Shown here one piece after another: positions 52,179-63,884 of a DNA stretch of 64,000 nt. The stretch's first letter is position 1. Each line of letters starts with the position of its first letter. The position numbers were made by a program, and so were the translations under genes. The stretch comes from Acidovorax sp. YS12 (GTDB lineage: Bacteria; Pseudomonadota; Gammaproteobacteria; Burkholderiales; Burkholderiaceae_C). The notes under the pieces were generated by a model that saw only the letters and a list, made by a program, of their open reading frames with translations, was not told the origin of the DNA and did no database searches. The stretch is from contig CP053915.1 in NCBI GenBank assembly GCA_021496925.1, forward strand, positions 1,240,001-1,304,000. Direction: 5' to 3'.

Positions 52179-52858
52179 GGAGAAGGCGATGTAGAGAAAG
52201 GACGCAGGGCGGCGATCAGCCCCTCGACCGGTTGCAATCGGTGTTCCAGCTCGGCCAGCAGCAGGGCCTGCAGCTCCTGCCGCAGGGTGTCGGCCAGCAC
52301 CGCCTCGGGCACGCCTTGCTGGCCCAGGCGCTGGCAGCGCTTTTCCAGCCAGCCAGGCAAGCCGCCCAGCAGGCGGCGCTCGTGTGGCGCCAGGGCCTGG
52401 GCCATGACGGCGTCCACGGCAGCCAGGCGGGCCTGCTGCGGGCCGCAGGCGGCCAGGGCCGCGCGCACGCGCTCGCGCAGCGGGGCAATGGCCAGTTCCA
52501 TGGCCTGCTGGCGCGCCACATGGCACTGCCGGTAGGCGGCAAAGCCCAGCCCTGCTTCCAGCGGCGAGCGGCCCACGGCCTGCGTTTCGCGCGCAATGGC
52601 CTGGGCCAGCAGGCTGCGTAGCTGTTCACAGGCGGCATGCTGGGCCGCATGGCGGGCCTCGGCCTCCTCGCCGGCCGCCACGGGCAGGGCGGCGCCAGGG
52701 CGTTCGAGTGCGGAGGACAGGGCGATGGCATCCGTCCAGCCGGTCCATTGGCTCAGGCCATCGGCAAAAGCGCCCGTGCGGGCGTGGGCCTGCGGGCCGC
52801 CCATGCTGGACAGCAGACGAACCAGGGCCGAGCTGGTAATGCTGGTGCGCTGCGCCAT
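52175..52858 (-). CDS. DUF3348 protein (first gene of motor-like operon)
   Basis: 227-aa soluble helical protein matching DUF3348 (MAQRTSITSSALVRLLSSMG; FADGLSQWTGWTDAIALSSAL). No membrane helix or catalytic motif seen. Its stop overlaps the DUF802 start by ATGA. First gene of the four-gene chain; role unknown. Confidence 0.87.
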   Translation of the reverse strand: MAQRTSITSSALVRLLSSMGGPQAHARTGAFADGLSQWTGWTDAIALSSALERPGAALPVAAGEEAEARHAAQHAACEQLRSLLAQAIARETQAVGRSPLEAGLGFAAYRQCHVARQQAMELAIAPLRERVRAALAACGPQQARLAAVDAVMAQALAPHERRLLGGLPGWLEKRCQRLGQQGVPEAVLADTLRQELQALLLAELEHRLQPVEGLIAALRPFSTSPSP

Positions 52859-52939
52859 CGTGCCGGATCAAAAAACCCGCCAGTCTACACGGCCGCGGCA
52901 TGCGCCTGGGCGGGGCGGATAAACCCGCCTCCCCAGCAT

Positions 52940-52991
52940 CAAAAAAGAGAGCTGCCAGCGCTTGCTGGCAAAGGGCTGGAGGCCAAAAACA
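52940..52991. repeat. AGCGCTT palindromic repeat (divergent gap)
   Basis: AGAGAGCTGCCAGCGCTTGC followed by TGGCAAAGGGCTGGAGGCCAAAAAC. Unusually, this copy lies between divergent genes (DUF3348 and the thiolase), where a terminator role is not expected. Confidence 0.8.
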
Positions 52992-53122
52992 GTAGAAATT
53001 CTTCCCCATGCCCCTGCGGATCGGTCAAAACCATTTGACGGAATGTCCACTTTCTTTGCCATTGTCAAAGCCCAGCCCAGGCCGAACAATCGGTGCCACC
53101 TTTTACGCACTGCCCGCCTGCC

Positions 53123-54334
<1,212 letters not shown>

Positions 54335-54442
54335 TGACTGCGCTGCCTCCCTCCCTCCCTGGAGAACCGGGTACGAGAAAGACCCGGTACCGGCGGTGAT
54401 GGAGGCTTTGCGCAAGGCCGCTGGTTGAATGCACGCGACAGC

Positions 54443-54480
54443 ACAAAAACAAACGCCGCAACGAAACTCGTTGCGGCGTT
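54443..54480 (-). terminator. Terminator of the tRNA cluster
   Basis: 12-bp stem AACGCCGCAACG / CGTTGCGGCGTT followed on the minus strand by TTTGTTTTTG. Confidence 0.85.
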
Positions 54481-54491
54481 GAATGAATCTG

Positions 54492-54568
54492 TGGCGGAGT
54501 GGACGGGACTCGAACCCGCGACCCCCGGCGTGACAGGCCGGTATTCTAACCAACTGAACTACCACTCC
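54492..54568 (-). tRNA. tRNA-Asp (GTC), copy 2
   Basis: 77 nt, anticodon GTC in CCTGTCACG, T-loop GGTTCGAGTCC, encoded CCA. Last gene of the cluster. Confidence 0.97.
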
Positions 54569-54615
54569 TGGCAGGAAGCGTTGCCAGCTCTCGCGAGCTT
54601 CAAGTGCTTCAAACT

Positions 54616-54691
54616 TGGCGACCCTACGGGGATTCGAACCCCGGTACTCACCGTGAAAGGGTGATGTCCTAGGCCTCTAGACGATAGGGTC
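54616..54691 (-). tRNA. tRNA-Glu (TTC), copy 2
   Basis: 76 nt, anticodon TTC in CCTTTCACG, encoded CCA. Confidence 0.97.
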
Positions 54692-54721
54692 AAAACCTAA
54701 GAACTTCCGTTCAATTCTCAA

Positions 54722-54797
<76 letters not shown>

Positions 54798-54806
54798 AAG
54801 GGAATC

Positions 54807-54883
54807 TGGCGGAGTGGACGGGACTCGAACCCGCGACCCCCGGCGTGACAGGCCGGTATTCTAACCAACTGAACTACCACTCC
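54807..54883 (-). tRNA. tRNA-Asp (GTC), copy 1
   Basis: Identical to the tRNA at 54492-54568, 315 bp away. Confidence 0.97.
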
Positions 54884-54930
54884 TGGCAGGAAGCGTTGCC
54901 AGCTCTTGCGAGCTTCAAGTGCTTCAAACT

Positions 54931-55006
54931 TGGCGACCCTACGGGGATTCGAACCCCGGTACTCACCGTGAAAGGGTGATGTCCTAGGCCTCTAGACGAT
55001 AGGGTC
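54931..55006 (-). tRNA. tRNA-Glu (TTC), copy 1
   Basis: Identical to the tRNA at 54616-54691. Confidence 0.97.
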
Positions 55007-55036
55007 AAAACCTAAGAACTTCCGTTCAATTCTCAA

Positions 55037-55112
<76 letters not shown>

Positions 55113-55164
55113 ACTCAGATTTAACACAGCCATTACAGCCACATCGTTATCTGCTGAGCCTCGA

Positions 55165-55194
55165 ATTATAGACAGGTTCTCAACGGTTTTTCAA
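55165..55194 (-). promoter_or_regulatory. Promoter of the tRNA cluster
   Basis: TTGAAA (55194-55189), 18-bp spacer, TATAAT (55170-55165) on the minus strand. The -35 lies within the last codons of gltX. Confidence 0.8.
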
Positions 55195-56583
55195 TCTCGC
55201 GCAAATTTTTTCGCGCCCCAGCAGCTCCAGCACCGCATCGACCGAAGGGGTGTGCGCCGTGCCCAGCGTCAGCACGCGCACGGGCATGGCGAGCTGCGGC
55301 ATCTTGAGGCCCTGGGCCTTGAGCACGTCCTTGATGGCCGCGGCGATCGCGTCCTTGCTCCATTCGACCTGTTCGATGGCTGCGGCAAAAGCGGCCAGCG
55401 CGGGCTCGGCGGCGGGCGTGACGTGCCTGGCGAAGTCCTCGGCGTTGCGCTCGATGGAGTCCACGTAGAACAGGCGCACCCAGCCCGCCAGATCGGCCAG
55501 CGTCTCGCAACGGTCCTTGAACAGGCCGCAGATGCGCGGCAGGCGCGCGTCGAGCTGGGCCGCCGGCACGCCGGCCTGCTCGGCGAAAGGCGTCACCAGC
55601 GTGGCCAGTTGGGCGTCATCCAGGGCCTTCAGGTGCTGGGCGTTGACCCAGCGCAGCTTGGCCTCGTCGAACTGGCCGGCGCTGCGGCCCAGGTGGTCGA
55701 GGTTGAACCACTCCAGGAACTGCGCGCGGCTGAAGATTTCGTCGTCGCCATGGCTCCAGCCCAGGCGCGCCAGGTAGTTCACCATGGCGTCGGGCAGGTA
55801 GCCTTCGTCGCGGTACTGCGTCACGGCCTTGGCGCCGTTGCGCTTGCTCATCTTCTCGCCCTGCTCGTTGAGCACGGTGGGCAGGTGGGCGAACACCGGC
55901 ACCTGGGCGCCCAGTGCCTCGAAGATGTGGATCTGGCGCGGCGTGTTGTTGACGTGGTCGTCGCCGCGGATGACGTGGGTGATGGCCATGTCGATGTCAT
56001 CCACGCAGACGCAGAAGTTGTAGGTGGGCGTGCCATCCGGGCGCGCGATCACCAGGTCGTCCAGCTCGCTGTTCTGGAACTCGATGCGGCCCTTGCACTT
56101 GTCGTCCCAGGCGACCACGCCGTCCTGCGGCGTCTTGAAGCGCAGCACGGGCTTGACGCCTTCGGGGATGGGCGGCAGCACCTTGCCGGGCGCGGGGCGC
56201 CAGGTGCCGTCGTAGCGCGGTTTTTCCTTGTTCGCCATCTGGCGCTCGCGCAGGGCGTCGAGCTCTTCCACGCGCATGTAGCAGGGATAGACGTGGCCCG
56301 CGGCCTGCAGCTGCGCCAGCACTTCCTTGTAGCGGTCCATGCGCTGCATCTGGAAGAACGGGCCTTCGTCCGGGGTGAGCTGCAGCCAGGCCATGCCCTC
56401 CAGGATCACATCCACCGAAGCCTGGGTGGAGCGCTCGACGTCGGTGTCTTCGATGCGCAGGATGAAATCGCCGCCATTGGCGCGGGCAAAGGCCCAGGGG
56501 TACAGCGCCGAGCGGATGTTGCCCAGGTGGATGAAGCCCGTGGGAGACGGGGCGAAACGGGTGCGTACTTTGTGTGCGGTCAT
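55180..56583 (-). CDS. gltX: Glutamyl-tRNA synthetase
   Basis: 467-aa class I aminoacyl-tRNA synthetase. HIGH-type motif in FAPSPTGFIHLGNIRSALY; KMSKR-type motif in GEKMSKRNGAKAV. Start ATG overlaps the metZ stop (ATGA). Its 3' end carries the promoter of the tRNA cluster, which includes tRNA-Glu, the substrate of this enzyme. Confidence 0.96.
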   Translation of the reverse strand: MTAHKVRTRFAPSPTGFIHLGNIRSALYPWAFARANGGDFILRIEDTDVERSTQASVDVILEGMAWLQLTPDEGPFFQMQRMDRYKEVLAQLQAAGHVYPCYMRVEELDALRERQMANKEKPRYDGTWRPAPGKVLPPIPEGVKPVLRFKTPQDGVVAWDDKCKGRIEFQNSELDDLVIARPDGTPTYNFCVCVDDIDMAITHVIRGDDHVNNTPRQIHIFEALGAQVPVFAHLPTVLNEQGEKMSKRNGAKAVTQYRDEGYLPDAMVNYLARLGWSHGDDEIFSRAQFLEWFNLDHLGRSAGQFDEAKLRWVNAQHLKALDDAQLATLVTPFAEQAGVPAAQLDARLPRICGLFKDRCETLADLAGWVRLFYVDSIERNAEDFARHVTPAAEPALAAFAAAIEQVEWSKDAIAAAIKDVLKAQGLKMPQLAMPVRVLTLGTAHTPSVDAVLELLGREKICARLKNR

Positions 56584-57794
56584 GCCAATGTGTCCAGTCC
56601 TCGGCTGAGGTCTGCTTTCAAATCGTCGAGGTGTTCCAGTCCCACGGAGACGCGGATCAGCCCCTGGCCGATGCCCGCCGCCTGGCGTTGCGCCTCGGTC
56701 AGGCGGCCGTGCGAGGTGCTGCCCGGGTGGGTGATGGTGGTCTTCACGTCGCCCAGGTTGGCCGTGATGGAGCACACGCGCGTGCTGTCGGCCACGTGGA
56801 AGGCATTGGCGCGCAGCAGCTCGGCGCCCTCGCCCACCACGTCGAAGGCGATGACCGAGCCGCCCAGGCCGCCCTGCTGGCGCATGGCCAGCGCGTGCTG
56901 GGCGTGGCTGGGCAGGCCGGGGTAGTAGACGCGCGCCACCTTCGGGTGCGCCTCCAGCCAGCGCGCCAGCTCCAGCGCCGCGGCGCTTTGCGCCTTGACG
57001 CGCAGGGACAGCGTCTCCAGCCCCTTGAGCACCACCCAGGCGTTGAACGGCGCCAAGTTGAGTCCGGCGCTGCGCATGAAGGCGCCCATCACCTTGTCCA
57101 CCAGCGCCGTGCTGCCGCAGACGGCGCCGGCCATGACGCGGCCCTGGCCGTCGAGCAGCTTGGTGCCCGAATAGACCACCAGGTCCGCGCCCAGCTGCGC
57201 CGGGCGCTGCAGCACGGGCGAGGCGAAGCTGTTGTCCACCGCCAGCAGCGCGCCGTGGGCGTGCGCCAGCGCGGCCAGCGCGGCAATGTCGCACAGGTCG
57301 GTGAGCGGGTTGGTCGGCGTCTCGGCGAACAGCAGGCGCGTGTTCGGGCGGATCGCCGCTTGCCAGGCCTGCACGTCGGTCTGGGAGACGAAGGTGGTCT
57401 CGATGCCGAAGCGCGCCATCTCGCCGCCCAGCAGCTTGATGGTCGAGCCGAACATGGACTGCGAGGCCACCACATGGTCGCCCGCCTTGAGCATGGTCAG
57501 CGCCATCAGCAGGATGGCCGACATGCCGGTGCTGGTGGCCACGGCGCACTCGGTGCCCTCTATCGCCGCCAGGCGGCGCTCGAAGCTCGTGACCGTGGGG
57601 TTGGCGGTGCGGCTGTAGGTGTAGCCCGGCTCTTCGTTGGCGAAGCGGCGCGCGGCGCTGGCGCAGTCGGGCTGCACGAAGCTGCTGGTGAGGTACAGCG
57701 CCTCGCTGTGCTCGCCCCACGGACTGCGCTCCACGGCCTCGCGCACGGCGAGGGTGTCCGGGTGCAGGCCCGGGGGCAGGGTTGGTTCAGTCAC
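56580..57794 (-). CDS. metZ: O-succinylhomoserine sulfhydrylase
   Basis: 404-aa PLP enzyme of methionine synthesis. PLP lysine Lys212 in VVYSGTKLLDGQGR; PGYTYSRTANPTV and STGMSAILL motifs. GTG start at 57794 with AAGGA upstream is preferred over the open frame to 57842. purF-metZ-gltX run in the same direction; a partial intergenic palindrome lies in the purF-metZ gap. A distinct MetY-type paralogue is at 32854. Confidence 0.92.
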   Translation of the reverse strand: MTEPTLPPGLHPDTLAVREAVERSPWGEHSEALYLTSSFVQPDCASAARRFANEEPGYTYSRTANPTVTSFERRLAAIEGTECAVATSTGMSAILLMALTMLKAGDHVVASQSMFGSTIKLLGGEMARFGIETTFVSQTDVQAWQAAIRPNTRLLFAETPTNPLTDLCDIAALAALAHAHGALLAVDNSFASPVLQRPAQLGADLVVYSGTKLLDGQGRVMAGAVCGSTALVDKVMGAFMRSAGLNLAPFNAWVVLKGLETLSLRVKAQSAAALELARWLEAHPKVARVYYPGLPSHAQHALAMRQQGGLGGSVIAFDVVGEGAELLRANAFHVADSTRVCSITANLGDVKTTITHPGSTSHGRLTEAQRQAAGIGQGLIRVSVGLEHLDDLKADLSRGLDTLA

Positions 57795-57810
57795 GGTCGG
57801 ATTCCTTGCT

Positions 57811-57845
57811 TCAAAAATAGGAGCTGCCAGCGCTTTATACACAAG
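57811..57845. repeat. AGCGCTT palindromic repeat, half copy
   Basis: TCAAAAATAGGAGCTGCCAG followed by CGCTTTATACACAAGGATTC; the left half of the palindrome with a degenerate right half, between purF and metZ. Confidence 0.6.
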
Positions 57846-57926
57846 GATTCAGGAATCCTTTAATGCGCAAACCGCCTGAAGATAAGCGCCAGGCGCTCAT
57901 CTTTTCGCAGCAGCCGCCCGATGCGT

Positions 57927-59432
<1,506 letters not shown>

Positions 59433-59533
59433 AGGTCCGGTTCCATTCGTTTGCGGGACAAGCCCGCAGGTATCACGCCAGCCGCCACGGTATGCGGCGC
59501 ACCGGCTTTCCAAGCGAGAACGCTCGCGCGCCC

Positions 59534-60022
59534 TCAGGAAGGCAGATGCCTCCCGAACTCCTCGGGCAGCGCCGGGCGCAGGCCCTGCAGCACCTGCGCC
59601 ATCCATGGCGCCACGTGCGACTGCCGCCACCAGTCGGCCTCGTGCAGCGGCGTCCAGCCCGCCACCGCCGCCACCGCCAGCAGCACCAGGCCGCCGCGCA
59701 GCACGCCGAACAGGGCGCCCAGCGCCCGGTCGGCCGGCCGCAGGCCCACGGCCTCGATCAGCTTCTTGGCCAGCCAGGCCACGAAGCCGCAGGCGAACAC
59801 CGCCAGCACGAACACCACGGCGAACCCCGCCGCGTGGCGCACCGCGTCCTGCGCCTCGCCCATGGGCAGCCAGGCCGCCATGGGTGCCGCCCACCACTGG
59901 GCCAGGAAGAAAGCCACCACCCAGCCCGCCAGCGACAGCAGCTCGAACACCAGGCCGCGCCAGGCGCCGATCAGCATCGAGGCCAGCAGCACGGCGGCGA
60001 AGATCCAGTCCAGGGCAGCCAT
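59534..60022 (-). CDS. cvpA: CvpA family membrane protein
   Basis: 162 aa with four membrane helices (WIFAAVLLASMLIGAWRG; LLSLAGWVVAFFLAQWW; FAVVFVLAVFACGFVAWL; GVLRGGLVLLAVAAVAGW) and family motif GAWRGLVFELLSLAGW. Linked to colicin V production in E. coli; sits directly upstream of purF. Confidence 0.93.
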   Translation of the reverse strand: MAALDWIFAAVLLASMLIGAWRGLVFELLSLAGWVVAFFLAQWWAAPMAAWLPMGEAQDAVRHAAGFAVVFVLAVFACGFVAWLAKKLIEAVGLRPADRALGALFGVLRGGLVLLAVAAVAGWTPLHEADWWRQSHVAPWMAQVLQGLRPALPEEFGRHLPS

Positions 60023-60050
60023 GGGGCACGGGTGTCAGAACCTGTGGCTC

Positions 60051-60881
60051 TTACAGTGTCAGCACCGAGGCCGGCAGATCCAGCCCCTTGATGCGCGCCG
60101 CCGCCTTGTCGGCGTCCGTGCGGTTGTTGAACGGCCCCACACGCACCCGGGTGCGCTTGCCATCCTTGGTGTCCACCGTCTGCGCATAGGTCTTGAGGCC
60201 CGCGCGCTCCAGCTTGGCGCGCACCTCGCGCGCCTTGTCCATGTCGCCGAAGGCCCCCACCTGCACGATGAACCGCGCCTCCTGCGCGGCCGCGGCGGAG
60301 GCCGCCGCCGGCTCGAAGCTGCGCCCCTCCAGCAGCGCGCGCGCGCGGGCTGCATCGTCGGAGCGCGCAGGCGCCGGTGCAGGCTTGGGTTCAGGTTTCG
60401 GTTCCGGCTTGGGCTCTGGCTTGCGCTCGGGCTTGGGTTCCGGCCGCGATTCGAACTTGGGCTCCGGTTTGGGCACGGGCGCTGCGGCGGGCTTCGGCTC
60501 CGGCTTGGGCACGGCCACCGGCAAGGGCGGCGCCGGTATTGCCGGCCTGGCCGCAGGCGCCGGAGCCACTGCCACGACCTCCTCGCCGTCCGCCAGGCTC
60601 TCGGCCACGCCCGGCGTACCGGCGCCGCCGGCCAGGGCGGGGGCCTTGTTGCGGTCAGGAATCTCGATGGGGATATCAACGGGTACCGGACGCGGCTGCG
60701 TGTCGAACAGCAGCGGAAAGCCCACCACCCCCAGCAGCACCAGCACCGTGGCGCCGATCAGGCGGTGGCGCGCCCGCCTGCGCATGGCCTCGATGCTCTC
60801 GGCCTGGGGGGCGCGCGAGCGCTTGGCAGGCTTTTCGTCCTGCTCCTTGCGGCCAGGCCAGGGAAACTTGAAAAATGCCAT
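60051..60881 (-). CDS. SPOR-domain cell-division protein (DedD-like)
   Basis: 276 aa. Cytoplasmic N-terminus, one membrane helix (about 39-57, LIGATVLVLLGVVGFPLLF), and a Pro/Lys/Glu linker with repeated PKPEPKPE units (about 125-175). The C-terminal SPOR domain (about 200-275; RFIVQVGAFGDMDKAREVRA) binds denuded peptidoglycan at the septum. The folC-SPOR-cvpA-purF order is conserved in Burkholderiales. Confidence 0.88.
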   Translation of the reverse strand: MAFFKFPWPGRKEQDEKPAKRSRAPQAESIEAMRRRARHRLIGATVLVLLGVVGFPLLFDTQPRPVPVDIPIEIPDRNKAPALAGGAGTPGVAESLADGEEVVAVAPAPAARPAIPAPPLPVAVPKPEPKPAAAPVPKPEPKFESRPEPKPERKPEPKPEPKPEPKPAPAPARSDDAARARALLEGRSFEPAAASAAAAQEARFIVQVGAFGDMDKAREVRAKLERAGLKTYAQTVDTKDGKRTRVRVGPFNNRTDADKAAARIKGLDLPASVLTL

Positions 60882-60924
60882 GGAATGCGGAACGCGCGAG
60901 GGGTGGCCTGAAAAGTATGCGCTT

Positions 60925-62265
60925 TTACGCGGCAGGCGCCTGCGGCGAAGCCAAGTGCTTGGCCTCCAGCCGTGGCGTTCCATGCTGCAGGACGCCCCCT
61001 ACGGTGTAGAACGAGCCAAAGACGACGATTCTATCAGCCGGGTCGGCGGCGGCCACGGCGGCGGCCAGCGCCTGCTCGGGGCTGGCGTGCAGGCTGGTGG
61101 TGACCGGCCGGCGCCCGCCCGCGGCCATCTGCACGGCGTTCCATTTCTGCTGCAGCACGGCGGCCGTCTCGGCCCGGGGCGTGGGCAGGCTGGTGAAATA
61201 CCAGCGGTCGATCACCGGGCCGATGCGCGCCAGCATGGGCGCCAGGTCCTTGTCGGCCATGGCGCCGAACACGGCGTGCGTGGTGGGGAAAAAGCCCATG
61301 GCGTCGAGGTTGGCCGTGAGCGCCGCCACCGAATGCGGGTTGTGCGCCACGTCCAGCACCAGCGTGGGCTGGCCCGGCACGATCTGGAAGCGCCCCGGCA
61401 GCTCCACCAGCGCCAGCCCGGCACGCACGGCCTGGGCGTTGATGGGCAGGCGCTCGCGCAGCGCCTCCAGCGCCGCCAGCGCGCCCGAGGCGTTGACCAG
61501 CTGGTTGGCGCCGCGCAGCGCCGGGTAGGCCAGGCCGGCATAGCGGCGCCCGCGCCCGGCCCAGGCCCATTGCTGCTTGTCGCCGGAATAGTTGAAGTCA
61601 TGGCCGAAGCGCCACAGGTCGGCGCCGATCTCGCGCGCATGGTCGATCACGCTCTGCGGCGCCATCGGGTCGCCCACGATCACCGGGCGGCCGGTGCGCA
61701 TGATGCCGGCCTTCTCGCGCCCGATGCTTTCGCGGTCGGACCCGAGGAATTCGGTGTGGTCGATGTCGATGCTGGTGATCACCGCGCAGTCGGCATCGAC
61801 GACGTTGGTCGCATCCAGTCGGCCGCCGAGGCCGACTTCCAGGATGGCCACGTCCAGCCGCGACTGGCTCATCAGGTGCAGGATGGCCAGCGTGGTGAAC
61901 TCGAAATAGGTCAGCGAAATTTCATCGCCCGCGGTGCGCGCGCGCTCCACGGCCTCGAAATGCGCCAGCAGGTCGCCGACCGGCACGATCTCGCCATGGA
62001 TGCGGCAGCGCTCCTCGAAATGCACCAGGTGCGGCGAGGTGTAGACGCCGGTGCGGTAGCCCGCCTGCAGCGCCACGGCTTCCAGCATGGCGCAGGTCGA
62101 GCCCTTGCCGTTGGTGCCTGCCACGGTGATCACCGGGCAGCCGAAGTGCAGGCCCAGGCGCTGCGCGACGGCGCGCACGCGCTCCAGGCCCATGTCGATG
62201 TTGCGCGGGTGCAGGCGCTCGCAGTGCGCCAGCCAGCCGTCCAGGGAGTCGAATCGGGTGTGCAT
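60925..62265 (-). CDS. folC: Folylpolyglutamate synthase / dihydrofolate synthase
   Basis: 446-aa Mur-ligase-fold enzyme. P-loop VAGTNGKGSTCAML; second motif LEVGLGGRLDATNVV; DVAHNPHSV in the C-terminal domain. Adds glutamates to folates. 43 bp upstream of the SPOR gene on the same strand. Confidence 0.95.
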   Translation of the reverse strand: MHTRFDSLDGWLAHCERLHPRNIDMGLERVRAVAQRLGLHFGCPVITVAGTNGKGSTCAMLEAVALQAGYRTGVYTSPHLVHFEERCRIHGEIVPVGDLLAHFEAVERARTAGDEISLTYFEFTTLAILHLMSQSRLDVAILEVGLGGRLDATNVVDADCAVITSIDIDHTEFLGSDRESIGREKAGIMRTGRPVIVGDPMAPQSVIDHAREIGADLWRFGHDFNYSGDKQQWAWAGRGRRYAGLAYPALRGANQLVNASGALAALEALRERLPINAQAVRAGLALVELPGRFQIVPGQPTLVLDVAHNPHSVAALTANLDAMGFFPTTHAVFGAMADKDLAPMLARIGPVIDRWYFTSLPTPRAETAAVLQQKWNAVQMAAGGRRPVTTSLHASPEQALAAAVAAADPADRIVVFGSFYTVGGVLQHGTPRLEAKHLASPQAPAA

Positions 62266-62313
62266 ACGGGGAGGGATTGTCGCCGAGCCCGGGCCAAGTG
62301 CATGATCGGGGGC

Positions 62314-62682
62314 ATGAATCCCCCCACCATCACCGTCTACGGCATTCCCAATTGCGACACCGTGAAAAAGGCCCGCGCCTGGCTGAGCGCCCAGGGCGTG
62401 GACTACCAGTTCCACGATTTCAAGAAACAGGGCGTGCCCGCCGAGCGCCTGCCGCAATGGATTGCCGCCCTGGGCTGGGAAAAGCTCGTCAACCGCCAGG
62501 GCACCACCTGGCGCAAGCTCGATGCCGCAGCCCAGGCCCGCGTGCAGGACGCCGCCAGCGCCATGGCGCTGATGCGCGAGCAGCCCAGCGTCATCAAGCG
62601 CCCCGTGGTCGAGTGGCCCGCGGGCGCCATCACCGCCGGTTTCGACAGCGCCCGCTGGAGTGAACTGCACGGCCCGGCCTGA
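62314..62682 (+). CDS. ArsC/Spx-family protein (YffB-like)
   Basis: 122-aa thioredoxin-fold protein. Active-site Cys in YGIPNCDTVKKARAWL; C-terminal RPVVEW. Lacks the second Cys of arsenate reductases' resolving loops, as in YffB-type proteins of uncertain redox role. An ATG at 62302 is an alternative start. Divergent from folC by 48 bp. Confidence 0.88.
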   Translation: MNPPTITVYGIPNCDTVKKARAWLSAQGVDYQFHDFKKQGVPAERLPQWIAALGWEKLVNRQGTTWRKLDAAAQARVQDAASAMALMREQPSVIKRPVVEWPAGAITAGFDSARWSELHGPA

Positions 62683-62809
62683 CTCCAATTCCTTGCTTGT
62701 TTCGCATTTCTTTACCCAGCTTTACGCGACCGCCGACACGCAGCAGGCACACTGGCTCAACCCTTGGCACCCATCGCGCGTTATGGGTGGACTGACGAAG
62801 GAACCTCTC

Positions 62810-63439
62810 ATGAAAAAGACCGTGCTCTTGATCCTTTTGGCCGGTGCGGCCTGCGCAGCCTCCGCGCAGGAGCAGGGCCGCGTGCTCTCCTCCACCCCCA
62901 TCGTCCAGCAGGTGGCCATACCGCGCCAGGTCTGCGGCACCGACACGGTGTACGCAGGCTCGTCCAACAGCGGCGCGGGTGCCGTCATGGGCGCCATTGC
63001 CGGTGGCGCCATCGGCAACTCCATCGGCGGCGGCAGCGGCCGTGCGGCCGCCACCGCGCTGGGCGTGATCGGCGGGGCCCTGATGGGCAACCAGATCGAG
63101 GGCACCGGCCAGCCGCGCTACCAGAACGTGCAGCGCTGCAATACCGAGACGTACTACGAGAACCGCACCGTGGGCTACAACGTGGTGTACGAATACGCGG
63201 GCCGCCAGTACAGCACGCAGACGAGCCACGACCCCGGCAACTGGATCCCGGTGAGCGTGCAGCCCTCGCCCGGCTACGGCAACACCTACTCGACCAACAA
63301 CGCCTACACCTACCCGGCGCAGCCCGGCGTGGTGCAGACCTACCCGGTGCAGCCGCCCGCCGCCTACGTGAGCCCGCCGGTGACCATCGAGTACAACTAC
63401 TACCAGCGCCCGCACCACTACAACCCCTACTGGCGCTGA
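62810..63439 (+). CDS. Glycine-zipper 2TM envelope protein
   Basis: 209 aa. Signal peptide (MKKTVLLILLAGAACAASA); glycine zipper (about 58-100, GAIAGGAIGNSIGGGSG and GVIGGALMGNQIEG) of the Rick-17kDa/SlyB-like type. The C-terminus is rich in Tyr/Pro (YNYYQRPHHYNPYWR). GAAGGA ribosome site. Probably periplasmic or outer-membrane associated; role unknown. Confidence 0.85.
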   Translation: MKKTVLLILLAGAACAASAQEQGRVLSSTPIVQQVAIPRQVCGTDTVYAGSSNSGAGAVMGAIAGGAIGNSIGGGSGRAAATALGVIGGALMGNQIEGTGQPRYQNVQRCNTETYYENRTVGYNVVYEYAGRQYSTQTSHDPGNWIPVSVQPSPGYGNTYSTNNAYTYPAQPGVVQTYPVQPPAAYVSPPVTIEYNYYQRPHHYNPYWR

Positions 63440-63460
63440 AACGGCCCCCGCCGCTGCACG

Positions 63461-63489
63461 AGAGCCCCTTGCGGGGCTCTTCGTCTTTG
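63461..63489 (+). terminator. Terminator after glycine-zipper gene
   Basis: AGAGCCCC-TTGC-GGGGCTCT stem followed by TCGTCTTT. Confidence 0.7.
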
Positions 63490-63494
63490 GGGCC

Positions 63495-63500
63495 TAGAAT
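63495..63500 (+). promoter_or_regulatory. Putative -10 of ppnP
   Basis: TAGAAT 39 bp before the ppnP ATG, same style as those before thyA and the TRAP genes. Confidence 0.35.
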
Positions 63501-63538
63501 CCCGGGTTCTGTCCGTTTTCACCAGCCCGCACCACTCC

Positions 63539-63856
63539 ATGACCACCGCAAGCATCGACGGCGTCGCCGTCACCACCCAGGCCAATGTGTATTTCGACGG
63601 CAAGTGCGTGAGCCACGGCATCACCTACCCCGACGGCACGAAGAAATCCGTGGGCGTGGTGCTGCCCGCCACGCTCACCTTCAACACCGGCGCGCCCGAA
63701 GTGATGGAGTGCGTGGCCGGCGGCTGCGAGTACCGCCTGGCGGGTACCGATGCCTGGCTGAAGTCGGGCCCGGGCGACACGTTCAGCATCCCTGGCAACT
63801 CCAGCTTCGACATCCGCGTGAACGAGGCCTACCACTACATCTGCCACTTCGGCTGA
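63539..63856 (+). CDS. ppnP: Pyrimidine/purine nucleoside phosphorylase PpnP
   Basis: 105-aa small cupin-fold protein (DUF1255); NVYFDGKCVSHGITYPDGTKK and FNTGAPEVMECVAGGCEYRL are family features. PpnP cleaves nucleosides with phosphate. Lies 28 bp before argG. Confidence 0.92.
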   Translation: MTTASIDGVAVTTQANVYFDGKCVSHGITYPDGTKKSVGVVLPATLTFNTGAPEVMECVAGGCEYRLAGTDAWLKSGPGDTFSIPGNSSFDIRVNEAYHYICHFG

Positions 63857-63884
63857 TTCCCCCACCATCGCATCCGACACCGCC

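Noticed and set aside
48227..52858. Complete Zorya defence system
   Set aside because: Only the channel and stator halves resemble ZorA/ZorB. No ZorC, ZorD helicase or ZorE nuclease is encoded nearby; DUF3348 and DUF2894 show no such motifs.
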